64,000 bases of DNA from Sphingobacterium bambusae (GCF_033955345.1 NZ_CP138332.1:4340001-4404000); one strand, 5' to 3'; counted from the first letter of the stretch, positions 34,290 through 44,250 are shown. Program-made: numbers and translations. The notes: a model not told the origin generated them from the sequence alone.

Positions 34290-34835
34290 ATGGAATATGT
34301 TTTTTTTAATTTGAAGCGGAAAATAGTTCTTTCCTTTGGAAGCCTAATTTTTATAACCCTCGGTGCATGGATGATGCTAAAGCCTTCTTCTTTCCATTCC
34401 AGCGTCGTGCACAGTAATTTTTTTATCTTTTTGGTAGGAGCTATGAGTTTTCTCTTCTTCTTTTGCACGTATGTATTGATGTCGTATAAATTCCTTTTTA
34501 AAAAAACAGCTTTAATCATTACAGACGAAGGCTTCTACGATTTCTCCAACCTTGCCAGTGCCGGATTTATAGACTGGGGGCAAGTGAAAAGCATTGGGCA
34601 GCGGCAAGATCAGTCGATGACGATGATATCGATCCAACTGCATGCACCTTCCGATTTTATAGAAGCAACCCGTGATCCCATTGCCAAATTTTTTATGCGC
34701 TTAAATTACAAGGGCTCGGGCACGCCCGTACTTTTACCCATGGTGGCGCTGCATATCTATGTAGATGATTTGGAAAGCTTGCTGGCCAAGAGATTTGAGG
34801 CGTACAAGGAGCGCACAGCAAGATTGAGATCCTGA
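34290..34835 (+). CDS. STM3941-family membrane protein
   Basis: The 181-residue protein has two N-terminal membrane helices (IVLSFGSLIFITLGAWMML and FFIFLVGAMSFLFFFCTYVL). A soluble domain follows with the family pattern LIITDEGFYDFSNLASAGF followed by IDWGQVKSI, a PH-like fold. The function is unknown; homologues are common in Bacteroidota and enterobacteria. It is monocistronic and marks the start of an AT-rich region of small genes. Confidence 0.75.
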   Translation: MEYVFFNLKRKIVLSFGSLIFITLGAWMMLKPSSFHSSVVHSNFFIFLVGAMSFLFFFCTYVLMSYKFLFKKTALIITDEGFYDFSNLASAGFIDWGQVKSIGQRQDQSMTMISIQLHAPSDFIEATRDPIAKFFMRLNYKGSGTPVLLPMVALHIYVDDLESLLAKRFEAYKERTARLRS

Positions 34836-34972
34836 ACGAGATATTGCCGCCGTACGTTTGTAAATAACCCGCTCAAGAGATTTCTTTCCCCGATCGATAC
34901 CTCATGCCTACTTTCCACAAATCGTACAGCGCGGTCCGTTAAAGGTTGGGCTGTGCGGCATGCAGGGTAGTA

Positions 34973-35467
34973 TTAATTCTTGATCAGGCAATCTCCACCC
35001 AAACCTTTTATATAAATGCGCTGTGCATATCCTTTTGCTTTAAAATTTCTCAGATATACATCATTATCACGATGTGTGTCAAAATAGCCGCAAACACTTT
35101 CAAAACTCACCTTTTCCGTCGGAACAATGATGCACATCGAATAATAATATTTCCAAAACTTGACTATCAAATCCGGCCCTCCCAATTGAAAATTATAGTT
35201 GAATAGATAAATAAACCTAACTTCATCGATATATATGATGATATAGAGGTTCTCCTCATTAAATATCTGTAATAGCTCTTTCTCTATTTCGTCCAGTTCT
35301 TTATCTTCGGTCAAGTCTTCTAACCGATGAAAGAAGAAAAACATTTGTTGACCATACCGAAACTCGCTGTCCCAAAAGTTCTTAAAATCTATGATACCAT
35401 CCGATGTGTGCAGATTGATATTGTCATACACGGTAACATCATTTACATCTTTAGGTTTCAGTTTCAT
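34973..35467 (-). CDS. Small cytoplasmic protein, immunity-like, unknown
   Basis: The 164-residue protein is rich in aromatic and acidic residues, has no signal peptide, and ends in RIYIKGLGGDCLIKN. Its base composition is AT-rich compared with the flanking housekeeping genes. I recognise no family. Size, composition and position in a row of similar orphan genes (34973-37528) fit immunity proteins of polymorphic toxin loci, but that rests on context. Confidence 0.5.
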   Translation of the reverse strand: MKLKPKDVNDVTVYDNINLHTSDGIIDFKNFWDSEFRYGQQMFFFFHRLEDLTEDKELDEIEKELLQIFNEENLYIIIYIDEVRFIYLFNYNFQLGGPDLIVKFWKYYYSMCIIVPTEKVSFESVCGYFDTHRDNDVYLRNFKAKGYAQRIYIKGLGGDCLIKN

Positions 35468-35496
35468 ATTTTGTCTTTTAAGCGTTTAATTAATAT

Positions 35497-35631
35497 ATGG
35501 ATCCAAGCAACTATAAAATAGTTGTTTTGCCCTCTGAGCAGAACTTTCCGCTGTTCCAAAAAGGTAGTATCAGCCTGCAGATGTTTATATCGGAAGATCC
35601 GGACAAGTTATCAAAGAATGAGCTAATATAA
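35497..35631 (+). CDS. Short open frame (44 residues), possibly a gene fragment
   Basis: ATG 35497 opens MDPSNYKIVVLPSEQNFPLF and continues for 44 codons to a stop at 35631. The composition is protein-like (KIVVLPSE, FISEDPDKLS) and resembles the N-terminus of a small cytoplasmic immunity-type protein. It is divergent from the gene at 34973-35467. It may be a truncated immunity gene. Confidence 0.35.
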   Translation: MDPSNYKIVVLPSEQNFPLFQKGSISLQMFISEDPDKLSKNELI

Positions 35632-35667
35632 GCCATTCATCACAGGCGGAACAGAATTTATATAATC

Positions 35668-36090
35668 TCATATATCCTGATTCGGAAACATCTGTCTAGC
35701 TCTAGCGAGCTCGAGTTCTTTCAACGCATACTCGACGTTCGCATAATTTTCTCTAAACATAGACTCTATGTCAACTAAGTGATCCCGTAAGAAGTGAAAA
35801 AGATCTTTTTCACGCGTCGAGATATTCAGCAAGGCTTCTTTATTGATGATTGCTTTGACCAAGACAAGATCAAACCATTCGTAGCTTTGCTGTGCATTTC
35901 GTACATCGATACTTTCAAAGGATTTAGATTTCGTCAACCTAAATTGTATTGGTCCTTTTCCAAACACCTCACAGATATCACCAAAGAACGGGGAGGATTG
36001 CCTGTCGATCAGGCTGTAGCCATATGTTTCTAAATAATTCTTCATCATCATGATATGTTGTATGAAGCCCAGTAGTATCAGCATGGGCAT
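35668..36090 (-). CDS. Small protein, immunity-like, unknown
   Basis: The frame spans 140 residues. The first methionines are hydrophobic-context ATGs, and a start at the MMMKNYLETYGYSLI methionines (~13 codons in) is more natural. The core FFGDICEVFGKGPIQFRLT is followed by YEWFDLVLVKAIINKEALL, resembling the alpha/beta layout of small immunity proteins, without a firm family match. It is AT-rich like its neighbours. Confidence 0.5.
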   Translation of the reverse strand: MPMLILLGFIQHIMMMKNYLETYGYSLIDRQSSPFFGDICEVFGKGPIQFRLTKSKSFESIDVRNAQQSYEWFDLVLVKAIINKEALLNISTREKDLFHFLRDHLVDIESMFRENYANVEYALKELELARARQMFPNQDI

Positions 36091-36334
36091 GTCATTGTGA
36101 CGCTGCTAATAATCTTGCTAGATCTGATAAAATTGGATCAAAAATAACCCTAAAATCCAACGAAGATTTTTCTCGCTCTTTCTGTTAAAATTAAACATTT
36201 TAGAATCTATTTTGTTAAAATTGTGTTGTTTAGGTTACTGGTTTGGTCGTCTCCGTGTTATAATGATGCATGGTTCGCCGCTCAATATAATATTACCTGT
36301 TCGTGGTCTGTCGTCGTTCCTTTGCTCGCAAGCT

Positions 36335-36853
36335 TTAATAAGGCATATAATGCTGTCCGATGTACTTTAGTTGCCCATTTGTCTTCGCGCGATACAAATA
36401 GTAAATTGGTTCATAAATCATTCCGTAGGCGGTTTCCTGAGCGGCTAATGTTATTTGTTTAGTCACGTTTGATTTTTTAAGATAGTCGACCTGTTGAACC
36501 ACCAGCAGAGGATATCCATTCAAGTAGGCCAAACCCATTTCATGATCTTTGTAGCCGGCAAGATGCAATAGCACATATTTGCTCGATATTGTCGAAAAAT
36601 AAAAGCAAATAGAGTCTTTACGACCGTCGATCAAGAGCAATGAAATTTCCTTCTTGTGGTTGATATCGAAGTATGAGCGCCCTACTAATGCAGGAATGAC
36701 CGCCTCGACCTCAGGTCTTAAATATAGCTCCTCAAAGGTAATGCTCGTATCTTGAACTGCGCTCTCCTTTGGTTTTTCTGCCTGACCCGAACAGGAGAAG
36801 TTGAAAAAAGCGCAAAAAAGAATGAAAGATAAATTAAATAACAGAAGTTTCAT
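36335..36853 (-). CDS. Small lipoprotein, unknown
   Basis: The 172-residue protein has a lipobox at NFSC (residues 18-21) after a strong hydrophobic stretch. The body is beta-rich (RSYFDINHKKEISLLLIDGRK read as two strands) and ends in KYIGQHYMPY. No family recognised. Envelope-located orphan; it could protect against a periplasmic-acting toxin, as judged only from its neighbours. The spacer 36091-36334 upstream on the map is AT-rich with nothing recognisable. Confidence 0.55.
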   Translation of the reverse strand: MKLLLFNLSFILFCAFFNFSCSGQAEKPKESAVQDTSITFEELYLRPEVEAVIPALVGRSYFDINHKKEISLLLIDGRKDSICFYFSTISSKYVLLHLAGYKDHEMGLAYLNGYPLLVVQQVDYLKKSNVTKQITLAAQETAYGMIYEPIYYLYRAKTNGQLKYIGQHYMPY

Positions 36854-36898
36854 CTTATATAACGTTGCTTAGCATTGAATTTTAAACTCAAGTAAATG

Positions 36899-37309
36899 CT
36901 ATTTTAATGTTGGACTCGCATTTTCTACCTGAAAGATCTGGAAGATCACACCTCCTATATCTAATAAATGAAGTTTTTTTTCAAAAACTAATTTCTTGAG
37001 TTCTACATCCAGCTCTGGAAGCTCCATCTTCAAATGCTGCCAACGCTCATTTGTATTTATAAACTCGGAAAATTTCCATACCGAGAATTTAATCGGGAAT
37101 TCGTTTTGTGGCAGAAAATCAAACTCGCATACAATATTATCTTTTTCTAGTCGACATCCAGCTCCATGAAAGTGGTAGAAATAGTCACCAATTTTTCCTG
37201 ATTTATCTTTTACATTATAAAAATTTTTTCCTGTGTGTTCCAATAGACTAACCCTGAAATTCTCAATGAATGCTAGATAGTCAACTAATATCAATTCTAT
37301 ATCTTTCAT
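36899..37309 (-). CDS. DUF6896-like small protein (putative immunity type)
   Basis: The 136-residue protein has the segment YHFHGAGCRLE followed by CEFDFLPQ and FSVWKFSEFINTN, which fits the HG.GC...FDF...W pattern I associate with DUF6896. Such proteins occur next to Rhs and other polymorphic toxins in Bacteroidota. No toxin gene is present here. The next minus-strand gene upstream is only a 52-residue lipoprotein-like frame. Confidence 0.5.
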   Translation of the reverse strand: MKDIELILVDYLAFIENFRVSLLEHTGKNFYNVKDKSGKIGDYFYHFHGAGCRLEKDNIVCEFDFLPQNEFPIKFSVWKFSEFINTNERWQHLKMELPELDVELKKLVFEKKLHLLDIGGVIFQIFQVENASPTLK

Positions 37310-37369
37310 GTAAATAGTCCTTTCTGTATATCTTTCAAATTGTCTCCCTAAAGTCTACTAGCATCATTT

Positions 37370-37528
37370 TTATCGTTGATCACCCGGCGGCTTACCTGTA
37401 CTGTCTGCTTGATTAATTAATGCAGCTGCTTCTGGGCTCGTTGGTACTTTGATAAATTCCTGTTCTAAAGAAATACAGGGTGATGTAAAGGAGTATAGAA
37501 CGACTAAAAGAAACAGAAGGTTAATCAT
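37370..37528 (-). CDS. Short lipoprotein-like frame, possible remnant of a secreted toxin gene
   Basis: ATG 37528 opens 52 codons: MINLLFLLVVLYSFTSPC, a lipoprotein-type signal, then EFIKVPTSPEAAALINQAD and a stop. The PTSPEAAAL stretch recalls the first residues after the signal in Bacteroidota Rhs/YD-repeat proteins. If so, this is the surviving 5' end of a toxin gene whose body was deleted, leaving its immunity genes downstream. It could equally be a complete small lipoprotein. Confidence 0.4.
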   Translation of the reverse strand: MINLLFLLVVLYSFTSPCISLEQEFIKVPTSPEAAALINQADSTGKPPGDQR

Positions 37529-37857
37529 GATGACAGAAGGTTAATTTTGTTTTTTTTTGCTGCTTTCAACGTGTTTTCTTGAAAAGATATCTTGAAGCCA
37601 AACAGCTTCTTAGTTCACGAGATTACAACGATCATATCAAATATACGAGAGTTTTAATAATGATATAAGGGGTATGTGAACAAAATGAGGGGGTGTTTTA
37701 GTCAGTAATATAAGAATATTATGTTCTCATCCCTTCTTTTGCACACCATTTCGATTGCAATAGCTACAAAACTTTAAATGGGGAGAGAGGCGCTACGATT
37801 ATTTCAATAAGCTGGCTTCTTGGGTTACTTTGGTGGGCACAAAGGCGAGGACAATCG
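37529..37857. other. AT-rich spacer without recognised features
   Basis: I see no gene, repeat family or convincing terminator in this 329-base stretch. Short frames on the plus strand near 37820 overlap the convergent ParB-like gene and are shadows. Confidence 0.5.
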
Positions 37858-38922
37858 CTATGGGCGCTCTAATTCCCGAATTAGGAGGTCAGCCGTGCTG
37901 CGAATCGAATCGGCTAGTTGCTGCGCTTGGTTACGCGGATATCGGCCTCCACGCGATTCTCTAATCAGGGACTGCACGCTATCATCAATCTGCTGCAGTT
38001 TGCGGCGCAAAGCAAACTTAGTTTCCATAGCCACTGCGAAGGCTTCCTGTAAGTTGCCGGTTTCGCGAAGCCTGTCTAAAGATTGTTCGTCGCGTAGTAT
38101 AGTATTAAGCGTGTCCAGATCGCGATCAACGTTATTGATCAGGGGCGGGGTGTTATTCCACCTATTACCAAAGAGCCAATACATGAGCTCTAATGCATGA
38201 TCTAGGTTCAGTTTATCCAATCTTTTGCGGCTCTTCCAGCCGATGTGTTTCATCAAGCTTGGACGGCAGCAGGCTTTAATAAGGGTAGGATAGTGCAGCT
38301 TCTCGCTCTTTGTCGTCCATCGCGTCCATCTGCCGGCTTCTTCTAGTGCAAGGATAATACGCATCGGTACCATAAAAAAACCGAGCGCATCGTCCTTCAT
38401 GCCTACATGTTTGCTTAGCAGGGCAGTAGAAATGGGTACTTTGTCTTCCACATAAGCGATGTAGGCGCTTTCATTTAGCAATGGCCATGCTGTGCGGGCG
38501 TGCATGTGCCTGCTTAAGCGTGCTTTCCATAGGGCTTCATCATCTTCTTGCAGTTCTATTACCGGTATCCGTGTTTGCTTCGCAATCAGGTCGTGGGTGG
38601 CATAGCGGTAGATTTCCTTCGGAAGGTAGTATTCGTAAGTTGCGGTATCATGCAAAATCTTTAACACGGCCAAGCGTCGGTTTCCGTCAATCACCTTCCA
38701 TTGCTCGCCCTGTGGCACCACAATCAAGGGCTCGGTAGCCAAAATGCCATTGCAGAAAATACTTCGTATCAAACCAGCTAGGGGGTAGGCACTATTTAGT
38801 ATTCGGATCAGGTTCCGCTCGCTGTGTTCGGGCTGCTCCTGCATGATTCTGGGGTTGTTGGAGTCAAAACATAGCTTGTCTACATCGACCAGCTTAATCT
38901 GTGGTAATTGCTTGTCTCTCAT
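37858..38922 (-). CDS. ParB-like N-terminal (ParB/Srx fold) protein
   Basis: The 354-residue protein has an N-terminal ParB-type domain. LCFDSNNPRIM is followed by EPLIVVPQGEQWKVIDGNRR and LAVLKIL, matching the GNRRL motif of ParB/Sulfiredoxin-fold proteins. A long helical C-terminal part follows with no match I know. It is not paired with ParA, so it is not a partition system. Stand-alone proteins of this type occur in mobile elements and defence islands, often as CTP-dependent or nuclease-like factors. It borders the defence island. Confidence 0.75.
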   Translation of the reverse strand: MRDKQLPQIKLVDVDKLCFDSNNPRIMQEQPEHSERNLIRILNSAYPLAGLIRSIFCNGILATEPLIVVPQGEQWKVIDGNRRLAVLKILHDTATYEYYLPKEIYRYATHDLIAKQTRIPVIELQEDDEALWKARLSRHMHARTAWPLLNESAYIAYVEDKVPISTALLSKHVGMKDDALGFFMVPMRIILALEEAGRWTRWTTKSEKLHYPTLIKACCRPSLMKHIGWKSRKRLDKLNLDHALELMYWLFGNRWNNTPPLINNVDRDLDTLNTILRDEQSLDRLRETGNLQEAFAVAMETKFALRRKLQQIDDSVQSLIRESRGGRYPRNQAQQLADSIRSTADLLIRELERP

Positions 38923-39313
38923 CGTAATTTGTTATAATTGTACGATAAAGGTAGCGATTTTTACGTCAAAAACAATTGGAATATTGCGGTTTAAAGAAAA
39001 TGTTTACCGTTAGAATTTTGCCCTCAACGTTCGGCCTCTTTGAGTTAGCAATACCCGTTTTTTCTAGTTTCGTCTCTGTCGCAAATTTTCGTTACATCTC
39101 CGTGGGGTAGTGCAGCGGCAAGCGGCAGAATGATTTTTAGCAAGGCAGATACTGCCACAACCAGAGGTAAACCAAATATCCGTTCGTCATATCATGAACG
39201 GTGGCCTCTTGTTCGAAGCTGCGAGCTTTTTCTATCTTAGGGGCCGATACTAATAATCAGCGAAGTGCTGATGATGTTTGGGATGTTTAATATTGTAATA
39301 GGTTAACCTAAGC
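38923..39313. other. Spacer with a degenerate repeat B fragment
   Basis: At 39073-39123 a ~50-base fragment of repeat family B is recognisable (CTGTCGCAAATTTTCGTTAC, then TGGGGTAGTGCA), clearly diverged. The rest has no gene; CGTTC/GAACG near 39181 forms a minor hairpin. Confidence 0.55.
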
Positions 39314-39871
39314 CTATTTGATAGTAAATTCGTGAAAATCTGTTATTACCTTATTGATCTCCGCTTCCGTTGGATGGATCAGCATTTCCCATTTTTTATT
39401 AATTTTTCCGTCGATATTCCAAATGTAATGCACTCTGGAAGGAAAGCTGTGTTTACCGCGAGTTCTAACTCTGAAAACATAATTTACGGCAAACGCATCC
39501 CAATAGGCATTGGAGATAGCATAGTTTATTTGCCCCTCTTCAAAATGCATTACTATTTCATATCCATTTAAAATGGCTGTATACGTTTCGAAAATGTTAT
39601 ACTCATACCATCCTAGATCAACGCGCGACCTAAATTTTAATCTCAGCATCCTATTTTCGTCCTTCTCCAAAACTTTGAATTTTGACTTCGGAAAATACCA
39701 TAGTGTATGTTCATACAACTCGGCTGCGTTCATTTTCGGATAGTGTCTAACGATAGATGAATCTTTTGTGTTATTTGCATCAACAAAACCATCTTTCGTC
39801 AGTGCAAATTGTGATTTGGCCACGAACGACACAAAACATAGAAGGAAGGTTAAAAACAGCGGTCTAGGCAT
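39314..39871 (-). CDS. Exported protein, DUF4468-like
   Basis: The 185-residue protein has a cleavable signal peptide (LFLTFLLCFVSFVAKSQ). The mature start FALTKDGFVDANNTKDSSIV and the segment MNAAELYEHTLWYF resemble DUF4468-type periplasmic proteins, which share an N-terminal TKDGFVD-like opening. Function unknown. It is monocistronic. Confidence 0.6.
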   Translation of the reverse strand: MPRPLFLTFLLCFVSFVAKSQFALTKDGFVDANNTKDSSIVRHYPKMNAAELYEHTLWYFPKSKFKVLEKDENRMLRLKFRSRVDLGWYEYNIFETYTAILNGYEIVMHFEEGQINYAISNAYWDAFAVNYVFRVRTRGKHSFPSRVHYIWNIDGKINKKWEMLIHPTEAEINKVITDFHEFTIK

Positions 39872-40501
39872 AACGTAATTTTAACGCAAAAATAGATAAA
39901 GTTTTATTTTTTGATAATATGCTACGACAAATATTTTTCTAGGTATGTGGCGTTAAGCGCTATTGAACATGGGCTCAATATCTTCAAGTAGGCGGACTTA
40001 TTTAGGATGATATTCTGTAGAAACATCGGAGTTTCTGATTTTTCTACAGAACCTACAAATTATTACAATCTCAACGTGAGAATAACTTTAGGCTACCGCT
40101 TTAGGTAAATATCACGCTCAATAATTTTTTTTGCCTGTTGATCCATATTTTCAACCAAAAAAAATCTTAAACATCACCAAGAAAATGTTTTTGGTTTTTT
40201 TTATTCTGAAACTATCCGAACTCTTTAAGAAATCAACCAGTCATATTTTATCTATTTTTTGGTGACACACCCGGACATTGACAAATGTCAGTTTTGTATT
40301 TCAACTAATTTTGTTTTGTTTAAGAATATTATTCCTATATTTATCGACAGATAGAAAAACCTATTGTTAACGTATCATTTGCGATGCTGTATTAAGAATG
40401 GTTAGGCCATCATTTTTGTTGGGATTGTATATGTATTTCCTGCAGAGTGGAAGCCTGCTAAGCAATCAAATCTTTCTACGGTTTGCAGCTTAAATCAATT
40501 T
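39872..40501. other. AT-rich spacer before mcrBC with an 11-base inverted repeat
   Basis: The arms TTCTGTAGAAA (40013-40023) and TTTCTACAGAA (40041-40051) are perfect and separated by 17 bases. There is no T run beside them. The region holds no gene and marks the left edge of the defence island; it must carry the mcrB promoter. Confidence 0.5.
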
Positions 40502-42754
40502 ATGACTAGTGAATTAAAAAATCGAGTAGAGCAGGCCTACCACAATGAGCGCTGTATTTCCATTATTCAGTCTGAGGAATTTTACTTTCAAAAGGCAAAA
40601 GAAGCGCTAGATGCATTTTTGGCCTTTAATTTAAGCGAAGACCAAAGCGCCGACCTACTCGAAAACAGAAAAAACTACGACCTGATCAAAGCTAAATTTG
40701 AACAGGATCCGGCCTTCATAGAATTCGGCACAATCCTTTTCACATTGATCAGTTACTGCGATGCAAATGCTTACAGAAAGCAAGAGCTTAATGCTTATCC
40801 AGATAAGCGCGTGTTGGCTTTAGCCTTTGTACGGATGAATAATTGGATAGAGCAACTTTTGGGCTTAAAGTTTGGCATATCACTACCAGATGGTTCTATC
40901 AATAATGCGGTGCGATATCTTCAAGATCCGATTGAGAATTTCACGATGCTAAGTGATAATCACCGAAATCTATTAGCGGAGAATCTACTTAAGAAGCCCT
41001 ACAATAAAGTGACTATCACGCAAAATGTCATCGATTTTTTTGCGGAACTTGAGTTGTCAGTACGGAATGCCAAAAACTACACACATTTGATTAGCCGAAT
41101 CTGTTACTTGCTTCCTGACGAGTGGAAAGAAAATCTGATCGGGTTGTTGGGTGCTGATGGTACCGGTTGGCAAGTAGATATTGCGCGAGCTCAAAGCGAT
41201 CAAAATTATGTAACGTTGTGGAACCATCGTCGTGCAAATGGTACGGAAAAAACCTACAAGCTTTTACGTGCGCGTCTTGAGGAATATGGTAGCTTCAAGA
41301 TCTTTTATTCTTCGGAGAATAAAGTGCGCTATATTGCTGAAATTGTAGATTTTGTCAGTAATCAGGCGGAGTTAGACAGAGCCGAATGGCCAAGTAAATA
41401 TGGAGATATTCATTGGTACCGACGTCAGTTTCATGAATACCAAGATGACAAAAAGAAAGCTAGTGTGATCTATCTAGCGAAGAAATTTTATGCCGTTGAA
41501 CCCATTCCCGCTAGCCATTTTAAGTTTCAAGCGAAATACGGTTATCCTAGTGTAGGCAGTCAAGCTCCCGTGGTGTCATTTATCGACAATGAGGAATTCA
41601 AAAACATGCAACAGATGAATAATACGATAGAATTACTGAAATACAAAAAACAAATCATTCTCCAAGGGCCTCCCGGCACGGGGAAAACACGCGAGGCAAA
41701 AAGTATCACGAATGAGCTTTTGGCTTTTAGCGGGCAACAGACCTTGCATAAGCCGCAACATATAGATAAGCGGCTTTTGCTCGAGAAGATTAAACAAGGC
41801 ACAACGTTTAAAAGCGTGTCCAATTACAGCGACTACGAAGTAACGAAGGTAAATGATACGAGTTTTACGGTGAAAACCCACAAAACGGGTAAGGAGTATC
41901 CGGCAACTTTTACCAATATTATTGCCTATTATGAAGACCAACGATATGCCAAAGCTGGGGTTATAAGGTTGGGAAACGATTCCTATGAGGCTGCTTTGGC
42001 AAAATACATACACAACGAGCTCGAATACACAACTATAGCCGAGACGCTGGAAAACACGTCGCGACTTAAAATTTTGCAGTTCCACCCGAGCTACACCTAT
42101 GAAGATTTCGTTCGTGGTATCACCACCGAAACGGTTGATCAACAGCTCAGCTATCGCGCCGTCGACAGAACCTTGGTAGATATGGCCAATAGCGCGGCGC
42201 TCGATCCTACACGCAACTACGTTTTGATCCTCGACGAGATAAACCGCGCCAACCTATCTGCTGTGTTGGGCGAGCTTATCTATGCACTGGAATATCGCGG
42301 GCAGGAAGTCGATTCTATGTATGAGGTCAATGGTTCAACGAAGATATCGATACCGGAAAACCTCTATATCATCGGCACCATGAATACGGCCGATCGCAGT
42401 GTAGGGCATATCGATTATGCCATTAGGCGCCGTTTTGCCTTTATTGACGTTCCGCCGCAGGCGCTGCAGGAGGACGACAAGATCTGGTTTAACGAATCGG
42501 CCTACAATGCCGTGCGACAGCTTTTTCAGGATAAAAATGTCAGTCCAGAATTTGAGGCCAAGGATGTGCAGCTGGGGCATAGCTACTTTCTTGTGCCGAA
42601 GGAAAAGGCTCCCGATGCCGCGACACGCGACAAGCTGTTCCGCATGAAACTAGATTACGAGGTCAAGCCTATCCTGCGCGAATATGTGCGCGATGGTGTA
42701 TTGATAGGAGAAGTCAATAGCTTGGGAGTCAGTATGTATATCGAAAAACTGTAG
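40502..42754 (+). CDS. mcrB: McrB-like AAA+ GTPase of a type IV restriction system
   Basis: The 750-residue protein has a ~380-residue N-terminal region for DNA recognition. A McrB-type AAA+ domain follows: Walker A GPPGTGKT near residues 389-396, Walker B LILDEINRANLSAV near 578, and GTMNTADRSVGHID near 628, all typical of McrB. With McrC it would translocate and cut foreign DNA carrying modified cytosines. McrC starts 2 bases after its stop, so they are translationally coupled. The N-terminal domain is not the classic DUF3578; the exact modified base read is unknown. Confidence 0.9.
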   Translation: MTSELKNRVEQAYHNERCISIIQSEEFYFQKAKEALDAFLAFNLSEDQSADLLENRKNYDLIKAKFEQDPAFIEFGTILFTLISYCDANAYRKQELNAYPDKRVLALAFVRMNNWIEQLLGLKFGISLPDGSINNAVRYLQDPIENFTMLSDNHRNLLAENLLKKPYNKVTITQNVIDFFAELELSVRNAKNYTHLISRICYLLPDEWKENLIGLLGADGTGWQVDIARAQSDQNYVTLWNHRRANGTEKTYKLLRARLEEYGSFKIFYSSENKVRYIAEIVDFVSNQAELDRAEWPSKYGDIHWYRRQFHEYQDDKKKASVIYLAKKFYAVEPIPASHFKFQAKYGYPSVGSQAPVVSFIDNEEFKNMQQMNNTIELLKYKKQIILQGPPGTGKTREAKSITNELLAFSGQQTLHKPQHIDKRLLLEKIKQGTTFKSVSNYSDYEVTKVNDTSFTVKTHKTGKEYPATFTNIIAYYEDQRYAKAGVIRLGNDSYEAALAKYIHNELEYTTIAETLENTSRLKILQFHPSYTYEDFVRGITTETVDQQLSYRAVDRTLVDMANSAALDPTRNYVLILDEINRANLSAVLGELIYALEYRGQEVDSMYEVNGSTKISIPENLYIIGTMNTADRSVGHIDYAIRRRFAFIDVPPQALQEDDKIWFNESAYNAVRQLFQDKNVSPEFEAKDVQLGHSYFLVPKEKAPDAATRDKLFRMKLDYEVKPILREYVRDGVLIGEVNSLGVSMYIEKL

Positions 42755-42756
42755 CC

Positions 42757-44250
42757 ATGGGGTTTATCCTGAGCGAACATAAACAGGGGCAAATACGGCT
42801 TGATAATAGCATAGCGAGCGATTACTTCGATCAAACAAAAGGAGAGTTGACCTTGCTAGCCGCAAGTTTTGCGACTTACAATGGCCTGCGTGCTAAGGAA
42901 TTCCGTAAAGGGCAATACTGTTATGGCGTTCATCATGAGCAGGAGGGGAGGCAGATCACCGTTAGCCCGGGCTATTTTATCGGTGTGGATTGGCTGTTGG
43001 AAGGAAAACGCTATATACAGGTCGAGCCTAAAGTCAATAGTAAAATGGCCGGCTATTTTTCGGATCAGTTGGCTGTGGAGGAGGAAAACGGTACTACGGC
43101 CGCCGATATCGAAAGTCGCGCTAAGAGCGAGATAGCCAACGGACTGGTGCAGCATGTAGAGATCAATTACCTCAAGATGCTGCTCGATGCCATGGCAGAT
43201 AGCACGGTAGCCAAAGAATGCATTGATCTGGTGCAGATCGATTGGGATGCGCAACGTGTGCTTATCCCTCAAGAACAAGATCAGCTGACGCCCTTTCTGG
43301 TAGTGCAGTTTTTGCAGCTGCTCAAGCAGATTGTGCAAAAAGGATTAAAAAAATCATACTACAAGGTCGAAGAAAATCTAAACAGTCGCGTAAAGGGAAA
43401 GATCTTGGTAGGGCAACAGATCAAACAAAATGTGCTAAAAAATAGGTTCACCAAAACCTATTGCTCCTATCAGGTTTTTGGCGAGGATAGTACAGAAAAT
43501 CGATTCCTGAAAAAGGTGCTACGTTTTTGCAGCAGCTATGTCGAAAACAATGAAACGATATTTAAGGGCAATCAGGCTGCTATTCACCATCTTATCCGTT
43601 ATGCGCAGCCTGCTTTTGAGCAGGTGGGCACTGATATCGCCGAGCGCGAGCTGCGGCATGTCAAGCACAATCCTTTTTTCAAGGAGTATAAAGAGGCTGT
43701 CCGTATCGGCCAATTTATTCTGAAGCAATTTGCTTATAACATTACGGCCACCACGGCAAAGCTGGTGGAAACGCCTCCATTTTGGATCGATATGCCGCGC
43801 CTCTTTGAGCTCTATGTTTATCAAAAGCTCTTGCAGGCTAATGGCCACGATACGCAAAAGATCCGGTACCAGTTTTCCACCTACGGCAATGCCTTGGATA
43901 TCCTGATCAAAGATCGCGATCGTTCGATGATCATTGATGCAAAATACAAGCTGCATTATCAGCATGGGCATGTGCACGAAGATATGAGGCAGGTGGCTGG
44001 TTATGCCAGGCTTAAGAAGGTGCGGCAAGAACTTGGCATGTTGGATGCGGACGATAAGCACATCGATTGCCTAATCATTTATCCAGATTTGGAAAGCGGG
44101 ATTGATTTAGACGCATCGAAAGATCAGGAATTTAAACTGATAGCTGAAGATAGAAAGTGGAGGGATGGCGTTAGCGCTATCAAGCCCTACTATAAAATTT
44201 TTAAGTTGGGAGTTTTATTGCCGATCGTCAGGGCGAAGGATAGTTTCTAG
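42757..44250 (+). CDS. mcrC: McrC-family nuclease subunit
   Basis: The 497-residue protein has the McrC N-terminal fold (ITVSPGYFIGVDWLLEGKRY, IQVEPKVN). A PD-(D/E)xK nuclease core lies near residues 380-397: LDILIKDRDRSMIIDAKYK, with Asp in LDIL and the DAK triad end. It is the cutting subunit driven by McrB. Its stop overlaps the stop of the convergent minus-strand gene by four bases (shared CTAG). Confidence 0.9.
   Translation: MGFILSEHKQGQIRLDNSIASDYFDQTKGELTLLAASFATYNGLRAKEFRKGQYCYGVHHEQEGRQITVSPGYFIGVDWLLEGKRYIQVEPKVNSKMAGYFSDQLAVEEENGTTAADIESRAKSEIANGLVQHVEINYLKMLLDAMADSTVAKECIDLVQIDWDAQRVLIPQEQDQLTPFLVVQFLQLLKQIVQKGLKKSYYKVEENLNSRVKGKILVGQQIKQNVLKNRFTKTYCSYQVFGEDSTENRFLKKVLRFCSSYVENNETIFKGNQAAIHHLIRYAQPAFEQVGTDIAERELRHVKHNPFFKEYKEAVRIGQFILKQFAYNITATTAKLVETPPFWIDMPRLFELYVYQKLLQANGHDTQKIRYQFSTYGNALDILIKDRDRSMIIDAKYKLHYQHGHVHEDMRQVAGYARLKKVRQELGMLDADDKHIDCLIIYPDLESGIDLDASKDQEFKLIAEDRKWRDGVSAIKPYYKIFKLGVLLPIVRAKDSF

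Noticed and set aside
37858..38922. Plasmid-type ParAB partition locus
   Set aside because: There is no ParA ATPase or parS-like repeat next to the ParB-like gene.
40013..40051. Intrinsic terminator
   Set aside because: The inverted repeat is perfect but no T run follows on either strand and no gene ends close by.
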